Source of the DNA: Adiantum capillus-veneris | Taxonomy: Eukaryota; Streptophyta; Polypodiopsida; Polypodiales; Pteridaceae | NCBI GenBank assembly: GCA_014529385.2 | Contig: CM043967.1 | Span: forward strand, 135,295,182 to 135,359,181 | DNA: 64,000 bases | Reading direction: 5' to 3' | Shown: one piece after another, positions 10,146-21,623 of the stretch | Numbering within the stretch: position 1 is the stretch's first letter | Layout: each line of letters begins with the position of its first letter | Translations under genes and position numbers: made by a program | Notes under the pieces: generated by a model | Databases searched by the model: none | What the model was told of the DNA's origin: nothing | Seen by the model: only the letters and a program-made list of their open reading frames with translations

Positions 10146-11375
10146 GAGCACAAGTAGCAAGCTAGATAGCAAAACCACCTCACCAACAACACCTGGAAAC
10201 TGTCTACAAATATGGCCAAAAACACAATGTAAAACCTGTGAGACACACTCCAAAATAGAGCTCCCGCAATGTCAATACAAGCCTCGCCTGCTCTAGTATC
10301 ACACTGCAATCTGTGAGCTAATCACCAAGCCCACACTGTGCGGTATCGATGCATACACACGCACAAATCTCCCACCTGCAGAGAACACCGCACGCAAATG
10401 CTGAGTGCAACCTGCAATCTCTACCTAGATCGCATAAATGATACGCATAAAACTCCTGGGAAAATTTCGCCAGAGTTTCGACGCACAATGGCTATCAACA
10501 CAAAATAACCATTGTCCTGCAAGCTCAATACAATGAGCAATCAATGCGCATCAAACTACACTCAACATACATCAACGGAGTGACCGCGCATAAGCAAACG
10601 CCAAAAGATTTGGAATCCGGAAACTTGATCAATGCGAAAACAATGCTCTCAAGAGAGCTCACCGGCACTTGAAAGTGCTCGTCAAAATGCATGTATAATG
10701 GGCATCAACCATGCGCCATAACCATATGCAAACCATCCGCAAAGACCATGAATCCAAGCACAAAATCACTGCCAAAGTATCCTGTGAAAACCAGTGAAAG
10801 AAGCTCCACCTGTGTGCTCCAAAAACCTGCGTCTCTCAAGAGACCGCTTCGGTGGTGTGTAAACGCCTCCGTACTTCGTTGCCCAAGTCTACCAAAAAAC
10901 CCTCAAACCACAAGCTTAACACAAGCTGCAATTGCATCTTCAGCTCAGAATTTATGCACTCAACTTCAAGCATCTCCCGTGCTTCCAAAAGTGCATCAAA
11001 CTCGCACACAATGCGACAACAGAAAATATGGAATTTCTTTATACAGTCAGTCTGAGCTGAATATCAGCAAAACGGTGAGGAATTTGCAAAAAGTTTCTTC
11101 TGCAAAGTTGTAGACCACGTCGAAACGGATGGGCAGGGAAGACAGAATTCTCAGATCTGCATTCTACAAGGAGAAAAACGAATCTGAAAACTGTGCTGCT
11201 GTGCACACAGTTTTAGGGCAGCACCTTCACTTACACACAATCTTCCACACTCCTTTCTGAGCTTCCACAAGAGCATACATCACTCTCAACTGAGATCACA
11301 AGCTCCCATTGCATTCTCACAAAGCTTCCAAGCTTTCTTAATCTCAAAGCCGTCGTGCTCTCCGCGGTCACCATA

Positions 11376-11387
11376 GCTCTGATACCA
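11376..11387 (-). promoter_or_regulatory. Primer-binding site, initiator tRNA-Met type
   Basis: The reverse strand reads TGGTATCAGAGC two bases inside the LTR; this is the standard copia initiator-Met priming motif. Confidence 0.85.
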
Positions 11388-11389
11388 AT

Positions 11390-11585
11390 TGAAGGGGATC
11401 GGGGAGCACCACAGACGGAGAGTGAGAGAGAGAGAGAGAAGGAGACACACACACAGATATGGGTGGGGAGACTGTGAAGTGGCAGCTCCCCCTATACAAT
11501 ATACTCACTATAAGTATAGGGTAACAGTGGGCGGGCGCCCATGACCTGGGCGACCGGTCAAGGCACATAGGCCTTAACCCCAACA
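11390..11585 (-). repeat. Copia LTR (5' LTR in element sense)
   Basis: Partner of 8213-8408; it abuts the primer-binding site. Confidence 0.9.
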
Positions 11586-12254
11586 CATACTCCCACCTTC
11601 TCATTTTTCTATGGATCTTTTCCAGAACCCACTAGAATCTTTGCTTGTGTGTAACATCCACCCCCAGGGAGGACGCCCAAATGTCAAAAAATCCTTCCTC
11701 TAGACTCAATCTCCCCTGTCCGGACTGATGGGTCAAACAAGTCATTTTTCTTAAGGGAGATCAGTCTGGACTTCTCAATACTAGACTTCAACCTCGAAGC
11801 CACAACAAACGTCTGCACAATCTCAAGCGCCTTCCTGAGAACCTGAGGGCAAGATTTCAAAAAGAGGAGAGAGTCGTGTGCGAACATCTTGGCCAAGAGC
11901 TATTCGTTGTCGGGCAAAGTAAGACCTTGAATTTCCCCCCACGTAGCAATAGCTTTGAGCATCGTTATTAGAGGATACGACCCAATGGCAAAGAGCAGAG
12001 GTGCCAAGGGGCATCCTTGCTTAATAGTTCATATGGCTTCGAAGGAGCCTACAATTCTATCATTGAACAATAACTCAGATTGGCTGCCTGCACCAAGAGT
12101 TTGTATAAGTCTACAAAGGCGAGGCCCAAATTCCAGAGATTTCATGACTCCCTCAATGAAACCATTTGGGAAGCTTTGTTATGCTTATGCAAAGAAACTT
12201 TGTGAAAAGATGAACTCAGTAGACGTGCCCAATTTTGGTTTTGGGTTGAATTAA
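11586..12254 (-). pseudogene. LINE reverse transcriptase fragment (right part)
   Basis: The reverse strand encodes plant LINE RT sequence: GLAFVDLYKLL, then LCSLPLGRILITMLKAI, then the catalytic box region LLAKMFAHDSLLFLKSC, where the usual FADD/YADD is FAHD. It continues with LKSSIEKSRLISLKKND. It joins the C-terminal part at 7744-8212 once the copia is removed. Stops and the Asp-to-His change make it inactive. The 5' break is at about 12254. Confidence 0.75.
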
Positions 12255-12416
12255 AGAGCATCTAAGCAGATGCTACACTGGCTTTGAGAGGAAAATAAGA
12301 GGAGGCGGCACGTGGAGGAAAGCCAAGTAGAAAAGCCAATCGATGGGTCATGGGGCCACGAGTAAGTGATCTATTCGAGTACGGCCGGTCGCCTTCGGCG
12401 GCCTCTCCCTCTCTCT

Positions 12417-12439
12417 CCCCCCCCCCCCCCCCCCCCCCC
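12417..12439 (+). repeat. Poly-C tract
   Basis: 23 consecutive C. Length is likely unreliable in any assembly. Confidence 0.95.
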
Positions 12440-12861
12440 TTTAACTTGTGCATAGGAGCTAAAGGAGTCCCTCTTGTTTGGACTTTATCCTTCAGCTTGC
12501 AGATTACGCCACATGTAAAGGTAGCCTGCCGTTATAGAATAAATAATATAATATAGAATAGATGTAAGAAGTTCTCTTTTTGGTTTTAAGGGACATCACG
12601 TGGAGGAGAGAGATACAGGCAAAGAGAGAAATAGATGCCATGTGTTGCCACTGTTGAGGTGAAGGCGGACAGAAAGAAAATTGTTTTTGCTCTGCATGAT
12701 TGGGACAATGCGCAAATAGAACCGTTCATGTTGCGTTGTGAGACCTCCAAGGAATTTCGTGCATGGGGTTGAAGGGCCTCAGATGAGAGGTATGCAAAGG
12801 TAGCGGAGGAGCTGGCCTGCAACGTATGGTGAAGGAAATCCTCGTCTTAAAACAAAAGATT

Positions 12862-12863
<2 letters not shown>

Positions 12864-12900
<37 letters not shown>
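12864..12900 (+). repeat. (GA)n microsatellite
   Basis: About 18 GA units. Confidence 0.95.
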
Positions 12901-12903
<3 letters not shown>

Positions 12904-13464
12904 CCAAGGCATTGCATGCCTGGGGTGAAGGGAAGACCAATCTTGGCACGGAGGGTTGAAGTTGGACAGAGGAAGAGAGGTTCTGCCAACGAACGGAAGG
13001 ATAGGTAGAAAACGATCGTAGTGCAGAAGCGCACTACGGAGCCTGGGCAAAGAAGATGCGACCAGAGAGGAGGGCAATGAGGACAATATCCATGGCAGGT
13101 TGACAACAGAGGGGCTGTAAATGGAGCAGGATGTAGAGGCGGACCTGGCGCCACGCAAGAATGGCATCCAGCCCGTTTTGCTTCAAACAATTTCGAAGAC
13201 CTTGCTACGCATCATGCCTAACGGTACATACAGAGAGATGGCATGTGTGAGGACGAGCCAATATAGAGGATTTTTTCTTCCTTTGGCTGGGCGGATACCA
13301 TGGTCTGCATCAACTCTCTTTCTTTCCATGCTCAGTGGTGAATGGGAGCGGTGCCCGGCAAGGCTCTTTTCAAGGATAGCTTTGTATGTTGAGAGCGATG
13401 CCTGACGGCCTTGTAAGAGAGGCACAAGGAGGCATGAAGGGAAGCGATGGTGGGACTAGGGGTG

Positions 13465-13467
<3 letters not shown>

Positions 13468-13505
<38 letters not shown>
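13468..13505 (+). repeat. (GA)n microsatellite
   Basis: About 19 GA units. Confidence 0.95.
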
Positions 13506-13506
<1 letters not shown>

Positions 13507-13677
13507 CCAATGGTGTGTCGAGTGCCATCTTGACGCACCTTAGCAAGGAGGGTGTATAGATAGGGTGTCGATGGTGACTTGTGCAAAGTTTCGCTTCTGA
13601 ATTCATAGATTCCTTCGGAAGCTTGCCAGGAAGCGTAGACCCAAAGTATTTTTCTTGGGATGTTTAAGAGGGGGGTT

Positions 13678-13679
<2 letters not shown>

Positions 13680-13709
<30 letters not shown>
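13680..13709 (+). repeat. Poly-G tract
   Basis: 30 consecutive G; a possible collapse or expansion site in sequencing. Confidence 0.95.
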
Positions 13710-13711
<2 letters not shown>

Positions 13712-14443
13712 ATGGCTCGTGACGAGTAGAGAATGTTAGAGATAGGATGGGTTGCGCATGATGAGAACTGAAGTTTGAGAATGAAGGACATATGAACTCA
13801 GGCATAAAGGATATGGCATATGGTGAGCGAGGCTGGCATCCATCCAACAAGGCGGCAGTGTGCAGACATGCAAGTTTTGAAATGGAAACAAAGCACAAAA
13901 AAACTGAATTTAATAACACTGACAAGAACCGACACAGGATTGCCAAGGTGGTGCCGTTAACGACACCATTATTTCGATTAATTGTAGATTAAGGAGTTTA
14001 ATCTCCCTTTACAAAAGCTAAGCCACATTCATTTAGCCTGCATTGAAATCAAGCATCCGTCGATGCTCGGTGTTGATGAATGTAAATCTTTTTATGATGA
14101 TGAAGAAGAAAGCAACGGTGAAGCTCCGTTTATGCTTCTCCACCACTGCACACCTTTCTGGCTTTGCAAAAGGAAACTCTTTCTGCTTGAAAGTGCTCTC
14201 CTATTTCTCTTGCTTCCACCCTTGCCCTTCTTACTCGCTAAAACTCTCTCCTTGATCACCAAAAAAAAAAAAAAACCTTCCTTCCTCAAAAACAAAAAGA
14301 ATTCCCGTAAGGGCGTTTGAGTTCTCCTTTTCTTCTATTTTCGGACCGTTTCTTTTCCATTTTTAACAAGAGATTGCATGTATGCCAACCTTTCTATTCC
14401 CGTCTTGACTTGGATCCTAAGCCTTTGTGAATGTCCCCCTAGA

Positions 14444-14469
14444 GGGTTGTCGCGACCCCACGACAACCC
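14444..14469. other. Perfect 9-bp-stem hairpin
   Basis: GGGTTGTCG and CGACAACCC are separated by eight bases. No run of T follows, and no gene is attached. Confidence 0.6.
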
Positions 14470-14689
14470 CCTAGTAGGTACCTCCTCTTCAATAAAAGAG
14501 AGGGAGCTCTCTGAGCCATGTGCGAATAGCCTCGTAGGGTGCACCACATCAACAAAACGCCGCAAGACCAATCAACAATGGGACAGCACCATCTGCAAGC
14601 TCCAAGACTAGGATCGCCATCTCGCACCCAACCTCAGATGCCATAGCCAAGGAGCTTAGGCCATCACACCTCGTTGCTTATGAGAGGCT

Positions 14690-16490
14690 CCACTTGCTCT
14701 ATATATACACTTCCCAGTCGAGCCATGGTACGCATGATGGCTCCAAAATGCCCATTTGTATCTTCTCATTGAGCAAATCAATAAGCTTTGGCAAGTGATC
14801 CTTATGAACTGGAATAGGATGTAAACTCCATGGCATGTGAGGAACAATGAATATAACCATAGGTGAAATAACATTTGGATACACACACCTGATCTCACCT
14901 AGCTCAAAAGCAAAAGCTTTACCGTGTTTTTTGAGCATACCCTGAAAGCATTTGATTTCTGTTTGTTGACGAAACCATCTTCTCCAATCTTCAGTTGCTC
15001 CAATGTCTTCTTAGTAAACTTATGTCCAATGTTCTTCAGATCTCTGAGCATAGGCTATCGAGAAGCTTCTTTGATCAACCCATCACTTCCTTCTAGTAGA
15101 GGTGTAGCCACTGGTCTCACTTTCTTTGCAACAGTCTTGTACTTCGTCTCTACATGTGCTTCAACTGTTTTATCCAATCATCCTCAATATGCATAAGTGC
15201 CTCGTATCTGTCCATTTTTTCATACATGTCCATTAAGTGCACTTTAACAACTTCAGTTCCACTTCGTAACCTGTATTGCTTGATCTCCTCAAGCTCTGAC
15301 ATAGTGTTGACCAACATAAGAAACCTCTTTGAAGATTCCTGAAATCACATCATCTGGTTCAAGCACATCACATCCCTAAAATTCACTTTGAATACTTGAA
15401 ACATATTTCTTCTCCCACTTAGGAAAATTATTAAATTTCATGTAAGACATTGAACCTCCAGATGTTAACCCCAAAAATCCTGAAGAGAAAGCTTCTCTTT
15501 GCGAGAACTTCTCCTCACTTGTACCACCATAGTCCCACTTTATAGTGCACCACAAGAAAATCATGTGCAAACCTGTGCTCTTTGAACTCCTTGCATATCT
15601 TTGGCAATGAATGATCACGGAAATTGTCTTTATTCCTAGCATGATCAACACTTCCAGTCATAAATTGAACAACTCTTTTATCATCTTGACTCCAAATCCT
15701 TGCATAGGCGGAGCTGTCATCTAGTACTTTCATTTCCATCCGCATAGACATATGTAGGGCTATCCCAAAGTAAGTGGATAGGAGGAATGCTCCTGTATAA
15801 AAAAGTTTTGTTCATCACAAACATCCCCAATAGCTACCTTAACATTTGCACATGCACTATATAAATCTCCTAGAAGGATGTTGATAGCTCATATCTGCCA
15901 ACCATGGTTCACATCAATAGGCCACTTCCCCTTTTGGTACTAGCCCTTTCCGATAAGATTGATTTGTGAACCACTATCTACAAGTGCTAGAATCGGTTCT
16001 TCAATGTCGCTAGTTTTCACGATTGTTTTAGTTGTCGCTCTTGCCCAATGAGTCATTTTTCCTACTAGGTATAGTTTCACTGTCTTCCTCATCATTGAAA
16101 TGAACATTTTCTACCTCATGTACAATCGGATTTGAAACCACCACAAGCTTTGACTCTTCATCTTCAAGCTCTTCAAAATTCTTCCTCATAATCATCCAGT
16201 ATGGCTTCAATGTGTCGAATCATCTGGCTCTTAATTGACTCAGGCTCCTGCTCACTTGGTATCTGCCGCTTTCTTTTGATAATATCGATGATCGCTTCAT
16301 GGAACTCACGCTTGGAATTTCCCAAGATATCACCCAATCTGAGCTCCACTTTGCTATAAATAATGCTGCAAAATGAAGTGACATATATGAAAAAAAAACC
16401 TCCTCACGTGACATCAATGCCCAAACGGCGATCAGATTTGTTCTACGATGTCGTGGAATGGTTTTGGCCACCATCCTAGCATCAACAACA
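14690..16490 (-). pseudogene. Heavily decayed Ty3 protease and RT start
   Basis: Reading right to left, an acidic region (16210-16028) is followed by retropepsin motif ALVDSGSQINLIGKG near 16000-15950, with the catalytic DSGS kept. Further on, ELGEIRCVYPNVISP, then VPHMPWSLHPIPVHKDHLPKL and EKIQMGILEPS (14938-14730), are the thumb-side start of Ty3 RT, before the catalytic boxes. Many stops and shifts break every domain. No LTRs were found. The body ends before the YxDD box, so RT, RNase H and integrase are gone. Confidence 0.6.
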
Positions 16491-16985
16491 TGTCGAGAGG
16501 GTTTTTTTTCAGCCTTTTCAACTAGTACTATGTAGAAAAAGGATGATCACTTAATAATGAATATATATATATATATATTAATTTTTTTGTATAAAAAATT
16601 TGTTCTCCCTACCATTGCTAGTGCCAACACCACGGTAGCCTATTGATATATTGCTGCAACCAGTTTGCACCGGTGCGACCTGGTTGTAGGGGCAGACTAG
16701 CAGCGTGTTGTGGTGCGCAACACACTTGGAGGGAGTTTGATGTCGGGGTGCCATGCTTGTGTGTAGGAGAAGGTATTGTGGCTTGCAACGCACCTGCTAG
16801 GGTGTTCATGGTGGAGTGCATCTGGAGGGCGCTCATGGTGGTGTGCCATGCCTACCTACTATCGGCGACTGTGATAGCATGATAGAAGAGAGAAACGCCT
16901 CAGCTTGTAGCAATGACTACCAAAAAAAAAAGAGATGATAACTTATGGACGTATCTAGTGACAGCTTGTGGATGATTTTAATATT
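16491..16985. other. Unassigned DNA, partly repeated at 21.7-21.95 kb
   Basis: Contains (AT)n at 16561-16579. The section 16640-16860 resembles 21730-21940 (shared GCCATGCTTGTGTGTAGG and a hairpin around GCAACCA...TGGTT). Without the copia between them these would be diverged repeats about 460 bp apart. Confidence 0.5.
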
Positions 16986-16990
16986 GTTTA
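16986..16990. other. Target site duplication GTTTA (left)
   Basis: Identical to 21619-21623 on the other side of the copia. Confidence 0.9.
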
Positions 16991-17182
16991 TGAAGGAGTA
17001 CGAGCGGAAGTGCGACGCGAGAGAGAGTGTGAGAAGAAGAGCACGACGATATGGTGAACTCGCTCTACTGTAATGTGTAGAGCATAGTGAGTTCTTATTA
17101 GGTTTTTACAAAAGAATATGTGTACATACCTAGCGGCCCGCCCACTTACCTAGGCGACCACATTGGGCTTTATACCCCAACA
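16991..17182 (-). repeat. Copia LTR (3' LTR in element sense)
   Basis: Plus strand TGAAGGAG...CCCCAACA; lacks one AAG triplet present in the other LTR. Confidence 0.95.
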
Positions 17183-17197
17183 ACCTCCCACTTAAAG
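17183..17197 (-). promoter_or_regulatory. Polypurine tract of the 17-21.6 kb copia
   Basis: The reverse strand reads TTTAAGTGGGAGGT next to the LTR; near-identical to the tract at 8409-8420. Confidence 0.75.
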
Positions 17198-17271
17198 TCC
17201 AATGTGGTACTTTAAGTGTGAGAGAAGCTACTATACAAGCTAATATACAAGAGATGTAGAGAAGTGATGTA

Positions 17272-17937
17272 CTACCCTACACCTAACTGCTTGCGAAAAT
17301 GCGCAAAGCTCTCTGAGGGAAGTCCTTTTGTAAGTAGATCAGCAGGATTTTCTGTGGTGTGAACTTTGACAAGTTGAAGTTGCTTATCCTCGAGCATTTC
17401 CCTGATGAAATGATACTTCACATCCACATGCTTTGTCTTTGAGTAATAAACTGGATTGAGAGCCAACTGTATAGCACTTTGACTATCACAATACAACACA
17501 GGCATCTCTTCTTTGATTCCAAAATCTGTTACTAGTCGATTAAGCCAAATTGATTCTTTGCATGCCTCTGATGTTGCAACATATTCAGCCTCTGTAGTAG
17601 ACTGAGTAACACAATATTGTAATCTAGAACGCCATGATACTGCTCCACCAGCCAATGTAAAGACATACCCTGACGTAGACCTTCGGTTGTCTAAGTCATT
17701 TGCATAATCTGAGTCTGTAAAACCCTTTACACTTAGCTCCTGACTCCCTTAACATATGCGCATACTCTTTGTAGCTTTCAGGTATCTTAATATTCCTTTC
17801 ACTGCCTCCCAATGTTTCTTGCCTGGGTTTGACATGTATCGACTTACTACTCCCACTGCAAATGCAATGTCTGGGCGAGTAGCAATCATTGCATACATCA
17901 AACTACCCATTGCAGACGCATATGGAATCTTATCCAT
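17272..17937 (-). pseudogene. Copia RNase H
   Basis: From 17937: [34 protein letters not shown], an in-frame TAA at 17749-17751, then VKGFTDSDYANDLDNRRS and SGYVFTLAGGAVSW, TEAEYVATSEACKESIWLNRL, LYCDSQSAIQLALNP and HTTENPADLLTKGL. The RNase H acidic residues (TDSD, EAEY, CDSQ) are present. It degrades the RNA strand of the RNA-DNA hybrid. It shares its frame with the upstream pol and is cut off by a stop at 17938-17940. Confidence 0.9.
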
Positions 17938-20193
17938 TTAAGCCTGTTCTTCCTCAAACACAGGACAATCTTGTTTGCTAAGTTTCACATATGGTGGCAA
18001 TGGAACACTCAATGCCTTTCCCTTCTCCATATTGAAATGTTGCAAAACCTTGTCAATATACTCTGTTTGAGATAACCAAATCAACTTCTTTGATTTGTCT
18101 CTCTCAATGCGCATACCAAGTATATGACTTGCCTCATCCATGTCTTTCATGTCAAACGATTTTGCCATCTTTGACTTCAAAGCTGAAATTTCTTCCAAGT
18201 GCTGGCCATCAATCAACATGTCATCCACATACAAAATAAGGATCAGCCAACTGCCATCCTTAGCCTTCTTTGTATATAGACAGTGATCGAACTCACTACG
18301 TTTGTAGCCTTGAGAAAGCATAAACTTGTGGAACTTATGGTACCATGCCCTCGGTGATTGTTTTAAGCCATAAAGACTCTTTAATAACTGGCATACCCAA
18401 TCTTCCTTGCCTTTCTCAACAAACCCGGACTGCATGGCCAATTGCCAATTCCCGGAGTCCTTCATTTGCACTGCTTCCTTGTAACATGAAGGCTCATTGC
18501 AATCAGCCAACATGACATAGTTCATAGATGGAACAAACCTATCAGGAGGTCGCGTGATACCTCCAGATCTACGCAAAATAGGTGGCTCAGGATCAGCCAC
18601 AACCTGTGGTTCCACTCTATCCTGTCCTTGCTCCTCTTGAGCCCTGACATTTTGTCTTGCATGTGCAGGTCCATCTTCTTGGAAGACAACTCTTCTAATC
18701 TCCTCAACCCTCTCTGGTTTAGAATGATATTTGGATTCATTAAAGTGAACATCATTGCTGCGGACAACCTTTCTGGATTCGGGATCCCAAAGTCTGTACC
18801 CCATCTCACCAGAATTACCATAGACTAGAAAGATGCACTTTCTACTCTTTGGCTCAAGTTTGTTCCTAAATTCCTTTGGAACGTGAGTATATGCCTCACA
18901 GCCAAAGACTCTGAGATGCTTGTATGAGGGCATTTTGCCTGACCATACCATCTCTGCCACTGAATCCTTCTGCAAAACCTTGCTAGGAGATCTATTTATA
19001 AGATGAACAACGGTTGATACAGCTTCAGCCCAAAACCCATTTGGCAGTTGTGCATTAGACAACATACTTCTGACCTTCTCTCGTATGGTCCTATTCATCC
19101 TCTCAGCAACACCATTTTGAGGAGGATTGTAAGGAGCAGTAAGTTCACGTTTTATACCTTTTGACTCACAAAAGTCCTGAAAGGCCTTTGAAACATACTC
19201 TCCACCATTGTCAGTGCGTAAGCATTTAAGCTTCTTGTCACTCTGATTCTCCACAAGTGTCACAAACGTTTTGAAAACACTAAACGCTTCATCCTTGTGC
19301 TTGAGAAAGTAAACCCATACTTTCCTCGAGTAATCATCTATAAATGTCATAAAGTAAGAAGCTCCCCCTAGAGATAGGTTAGGCATAGGTCCACACAAAT
19401 CACTATGAACAAGTGCCAACTGTGTATCTCTTCTACTGCTTCTATGCTTATGTGGCTGTTGTGTTTGCTTACCATACAGACAATGTTCAAAGAATTCAAA
19501 ATCATTAAATGACAAGCCAGGAAAATAACCAGAATGAGACAAGATTTCCATTCCCTTCTTGGACATATGTCCTAACCCGCTATGCCACAAAGAAACGTTC
19601 GGCTGCTCAGTTACATTGATTACATTTTTAGAGACATTTGATACATAAATCATGTAAAGTCCTCTAGACTTTACTCCATGTGCTACTTTCATAGAACCCT
19701 TGGATATCTTCCACATATTCTGTCCAAAAGTGGTGACGTAGCCAGCATCATCAAGTAAACCTGTGTTGATCAAGCTCTTTGTAATTGCGGGAACATGTCT
19801 CACATTCTTCAGCATGAAAGAAGAGCCATTCTGAAACTTCAATTGAACATCTCCAACACCTAAGATCTCACATGTCTGCCCATTGCCTAGCCGAACATGA
19901 TCTTTAGTGGTCACATAAGAGGTAAACCACTCCTTGTTTGGAGACACATGAAGTGATTCCCCTGAGTCTATAATCCAGTCACTCAGTGCATTTCCATCAG
20001 ATGTTGTAAGAAGAGCTGAGTCCATTGTATTTTTCAAGAAGTAGATATCTCCTGACACTAGACTGACATCCTCTGCAACAGTGTTTGTCACATTTATTTC
20101 TTGAATCTTCAATGAGGACTTGTTCTTCTCACCATGGTCTTCTGCTTTCTCTTTGCCTTTTTCTGCTTTCCATTCTTTGCAGTCTCTTTTCAT
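17938..20193 (-). pseudogene. pol: Copia pol: zinc knuckle-protease-integrase-RT (751 codons open)
   Basis: The frame is open from just after the knuckle CYHCGKKGHMKRDC. Protease: DWIIDSGESLHVSP, with Glu in place of the usual Ala/Thr in DSGA/T. GAG-pre-integrase: LWHSGLGHMSKKGMEIL. Integrase: HSDLCGPM, DDYSRKVWVYF, LRTDNGGEYVS, NGVAERMNRTI, with the D, D, E triad in place. RT: SLYGLKQSPRAWYHKF and ILYVDDMLI are kept, but AMQSG near 18440 runs straight into FVEKGKEDWVCQ, so roughly the fingers/early palm (around 100 residues) is deleted in frame. It ends at a TAA before RNase H. Confidence 0.9.
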
Positions 20194-20222
20194 GTGACCC
20201 TTCTTGCCACAATGGTAGCATT

Positions 20223-20921
20223 CTATGTCACTCTTGCCTTTAGCACTGCGGGACTTGCTACGAGACTGATCCCTCTTTCCACCTTTGTACTTTTCTTTGG
20301 TCCTTCCCTGACAACTAAGGCTGTTCCTTTGCCTTTGTCCATTGTCTTTTTGTTGGTTTCTTCAGTAAGCAGACTTCCTTCTACACCTGCTATGGTCAAA
20401 CCATCTGGAGGTGCAGAATTACTCAAAGCTATGCGAAAAGTGTCCCAACTTTCCGGCAATGTGATCAACAAGAACATAGCTCTAACAGGTTCATCAAACT
20501 TGACACCTTGAGCTAACAACTGACTGTAGATGGTGTTGAATTCATTCAGATGATTGGACATAGGTGTCCCTTTTTTCATCTTCAAGTCAACAAGCTTCTT
20601 AAGCCAGTATACCTGTGAAGCTGCACTTTGCTTCTCATAAAGATCACTCAGCTTTGTCCATTCTTGATAAGCCGACATCTCGTCTGCTACATTGAAGTAA
20701 ACGCTTTCTGCCAAAGTCAGCATAATGGTAGAAAGTGCCAATTCGTCCATTTCGCTCCATTCATCTTCGTCCATATCTTGTGGTTTTATCCCCTTGAGCT
20801 TTATAGGTTTTATCTGCTTCTTTTGTACCAACACATGCCAAATCTGCTTCTTCCACAATGGGAAATTGGTTCCATCCAGCTTCTTGATATTGTAAAGAGC
20901 AGTGTCCTGTGATCCAGCCAT
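20223..20921 (-). pseudogene. gag: Copia gag (232 codons)
   Basis: Starts MAGSQDTALYNIKKLDGTNF and keeps the copia gag (UBN2) pattern: PLWKKQIWHVL, ALSTIMLTLAESVYFNV, EWTKLSDLYEKQSA, LKKLVDLKMKKGTPMSNHL. A frameshift near 20295 separates it from the knuckle, which continues in the pol frame as RDQSRSKSRSAKGKSDIEC. It would be the structural protein of the particle. It is the clearest gag in the window and a reference for the other copia fragments. Confidence 0.9.
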
Positions 20922-21409
20922 AGCTACGCTTCACAGTAGTTTACTTTCTTGGGAAAAATTCGACAGAGTTTCTCCTGTATACTGACCTCTGAACCAATAT
21001 CAACCTGATGAACGGGTGGATGTCGTCTACAGTCTGTGTGTTGGTGCGCCCGTGTCGTATGTGACACGCCTCCAAGAACTGTAAGCCGTTCTTCGTTGTG
21101 TAGATAGCCACAAATCAGCACTCTGGAAGTGCAGATATCCTCATCACTTGCAGTCGTAGGCCGAAACCCCAAAATTGCAGAGTCAGATCTGCACCCACCG
21201 AGACCACGTAGTCGAAAATGGCCTACGCAGATCTTTGTCGAAGCCGAACGGTGGCCGAGATGACCTCAGAATGAAATTCAGAGAACACCAAGCCCTATGG
21301 GATCTCCCACAGGAATTGGGGCCGTGTCTTCACCTGTCGAATCTCACTCCAATCTGAGCAGGTGACTTTGGCTACTTGCAAATGCTGCCTGCCCCGAGCC
21401 TCGATCTGA

Positions 21410-21421
21410 GCTCTGATACTA
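21410..21421 (-). promoter_or_regulatory. Primer-binding site, initiator tRNA-Met type
   Basis: The reverse strand reads TAGTATCAGAGC, one change from the usual TGGTATCAGAGC, two bases from the LTR. The region 20922-21409 is leader. Confidence 0.85.
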
Positions 21422-21423
21422 GT

Positions 21424-21618
21424 TGAAGGAGTACGAGCGGAAGTGCGACGCGAGAGAGAGTGCGAGAAGAAGAAGAGCACGACGATATGGTGAACTCGCT
21501 CTACTGTAATATGTAGAGAATAGTGAGTTCTTATTATGTTTTTACAAAAGAATATGTGTACATACCTGGCGGCCCGCCCACTTACCTGGGCGAGCACATT
21601 GGGCTTTATACCCCAACA
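21424..21618 (-). repeat. Copia LTR (5' LTR in element sense)
   Basis: Partner of 16991-17182. Confidence 0.95.
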
Positions 21619-21623
21619 GTTTA
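21619..21623. other. Target site duplication GTTTA (right)
   Basis: Matches 16986-16990 exactly. Confidence 0.9.

Larger units (their letters stand above)
8213..11585 (-). mobile_element. Internally deleted Ty1/copia element (3.37 kb)
   Basis: Two 196-bp LTRs (8213-8408, 11390-11585; TGAAGGGG...CCCCAACA on the plus strand) enclose a reverse-strand body. The primer site complementary to initiator tRNA-Met is at 11376-11387 and a polypurine tract is at 8409-8420. The flanks CATAT/CATAC form a near-perfect 5-bp target duplication. Coding is reduced to a gag-zinc knuckle-protease frame (10145-8796) and a scrap of RNase H (8792-8484). Integrase and nearly all RT are missing, so it would depend on a related autonomous copia. 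The stretch 10146-11375 is leader without recognised coding. Confidence 0.9.
12255..14640. other. Unassigned non-coding stretch with simple repeats
   Basis: No coding family recognised. It contains homopolymer C (12417-12439), (GA)n at 12864-12900 and 13468-13505, homopolymer G (13680-13709), an A run near 14260-14275, and a diverged direct repeat (12741-12789 against 12900-12947) around a GA tract. A hairpin lies at 14444-14469. Open frames here come from simple repeats. Confidence 0.6.
16991..21618 (-). mobile_element. Nearly complete Ty1/copia retrotransposon (4.63 kb)
   Basis: LTRs at 16991-17182 and 21424-21618 are about 96% alike, by eye 7-8 substitutions and one 3-bp indel. A perfect 5-bp target duplication, GTTTA, flanks it. 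The reverse strand carries primer site, gag, protease, integrase, RT, RNase H and polypurine tract in copia order. The polyprotein is broken by a gag-pol frameshift near 20295, stops at 17938-17940 and 17749-17751, and an in-frame deletion in RT near 18425. It is one of the younger insertions but not autonomous. Confidence 0.95.

Noticed and set aside
13680-13709. G30 and C23 tracts as functional G-quadruplex sites
   Set aside because: Homopolymers of this length in unassigned DNA are often sequencing or assembly artefacts; no other support.
14043-14320. Leu/Lys-rich ORFs as a small gene
   Set aside because: Two plus frames and one minus frame are open over the same bases and run into an A homopolymer; nothing conserved.
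14444-14469. Transcription terminator
   Set aside because: A stem-loop exists, but there is no T run, and a bacterial-type terminator is not expected in plant DNA.
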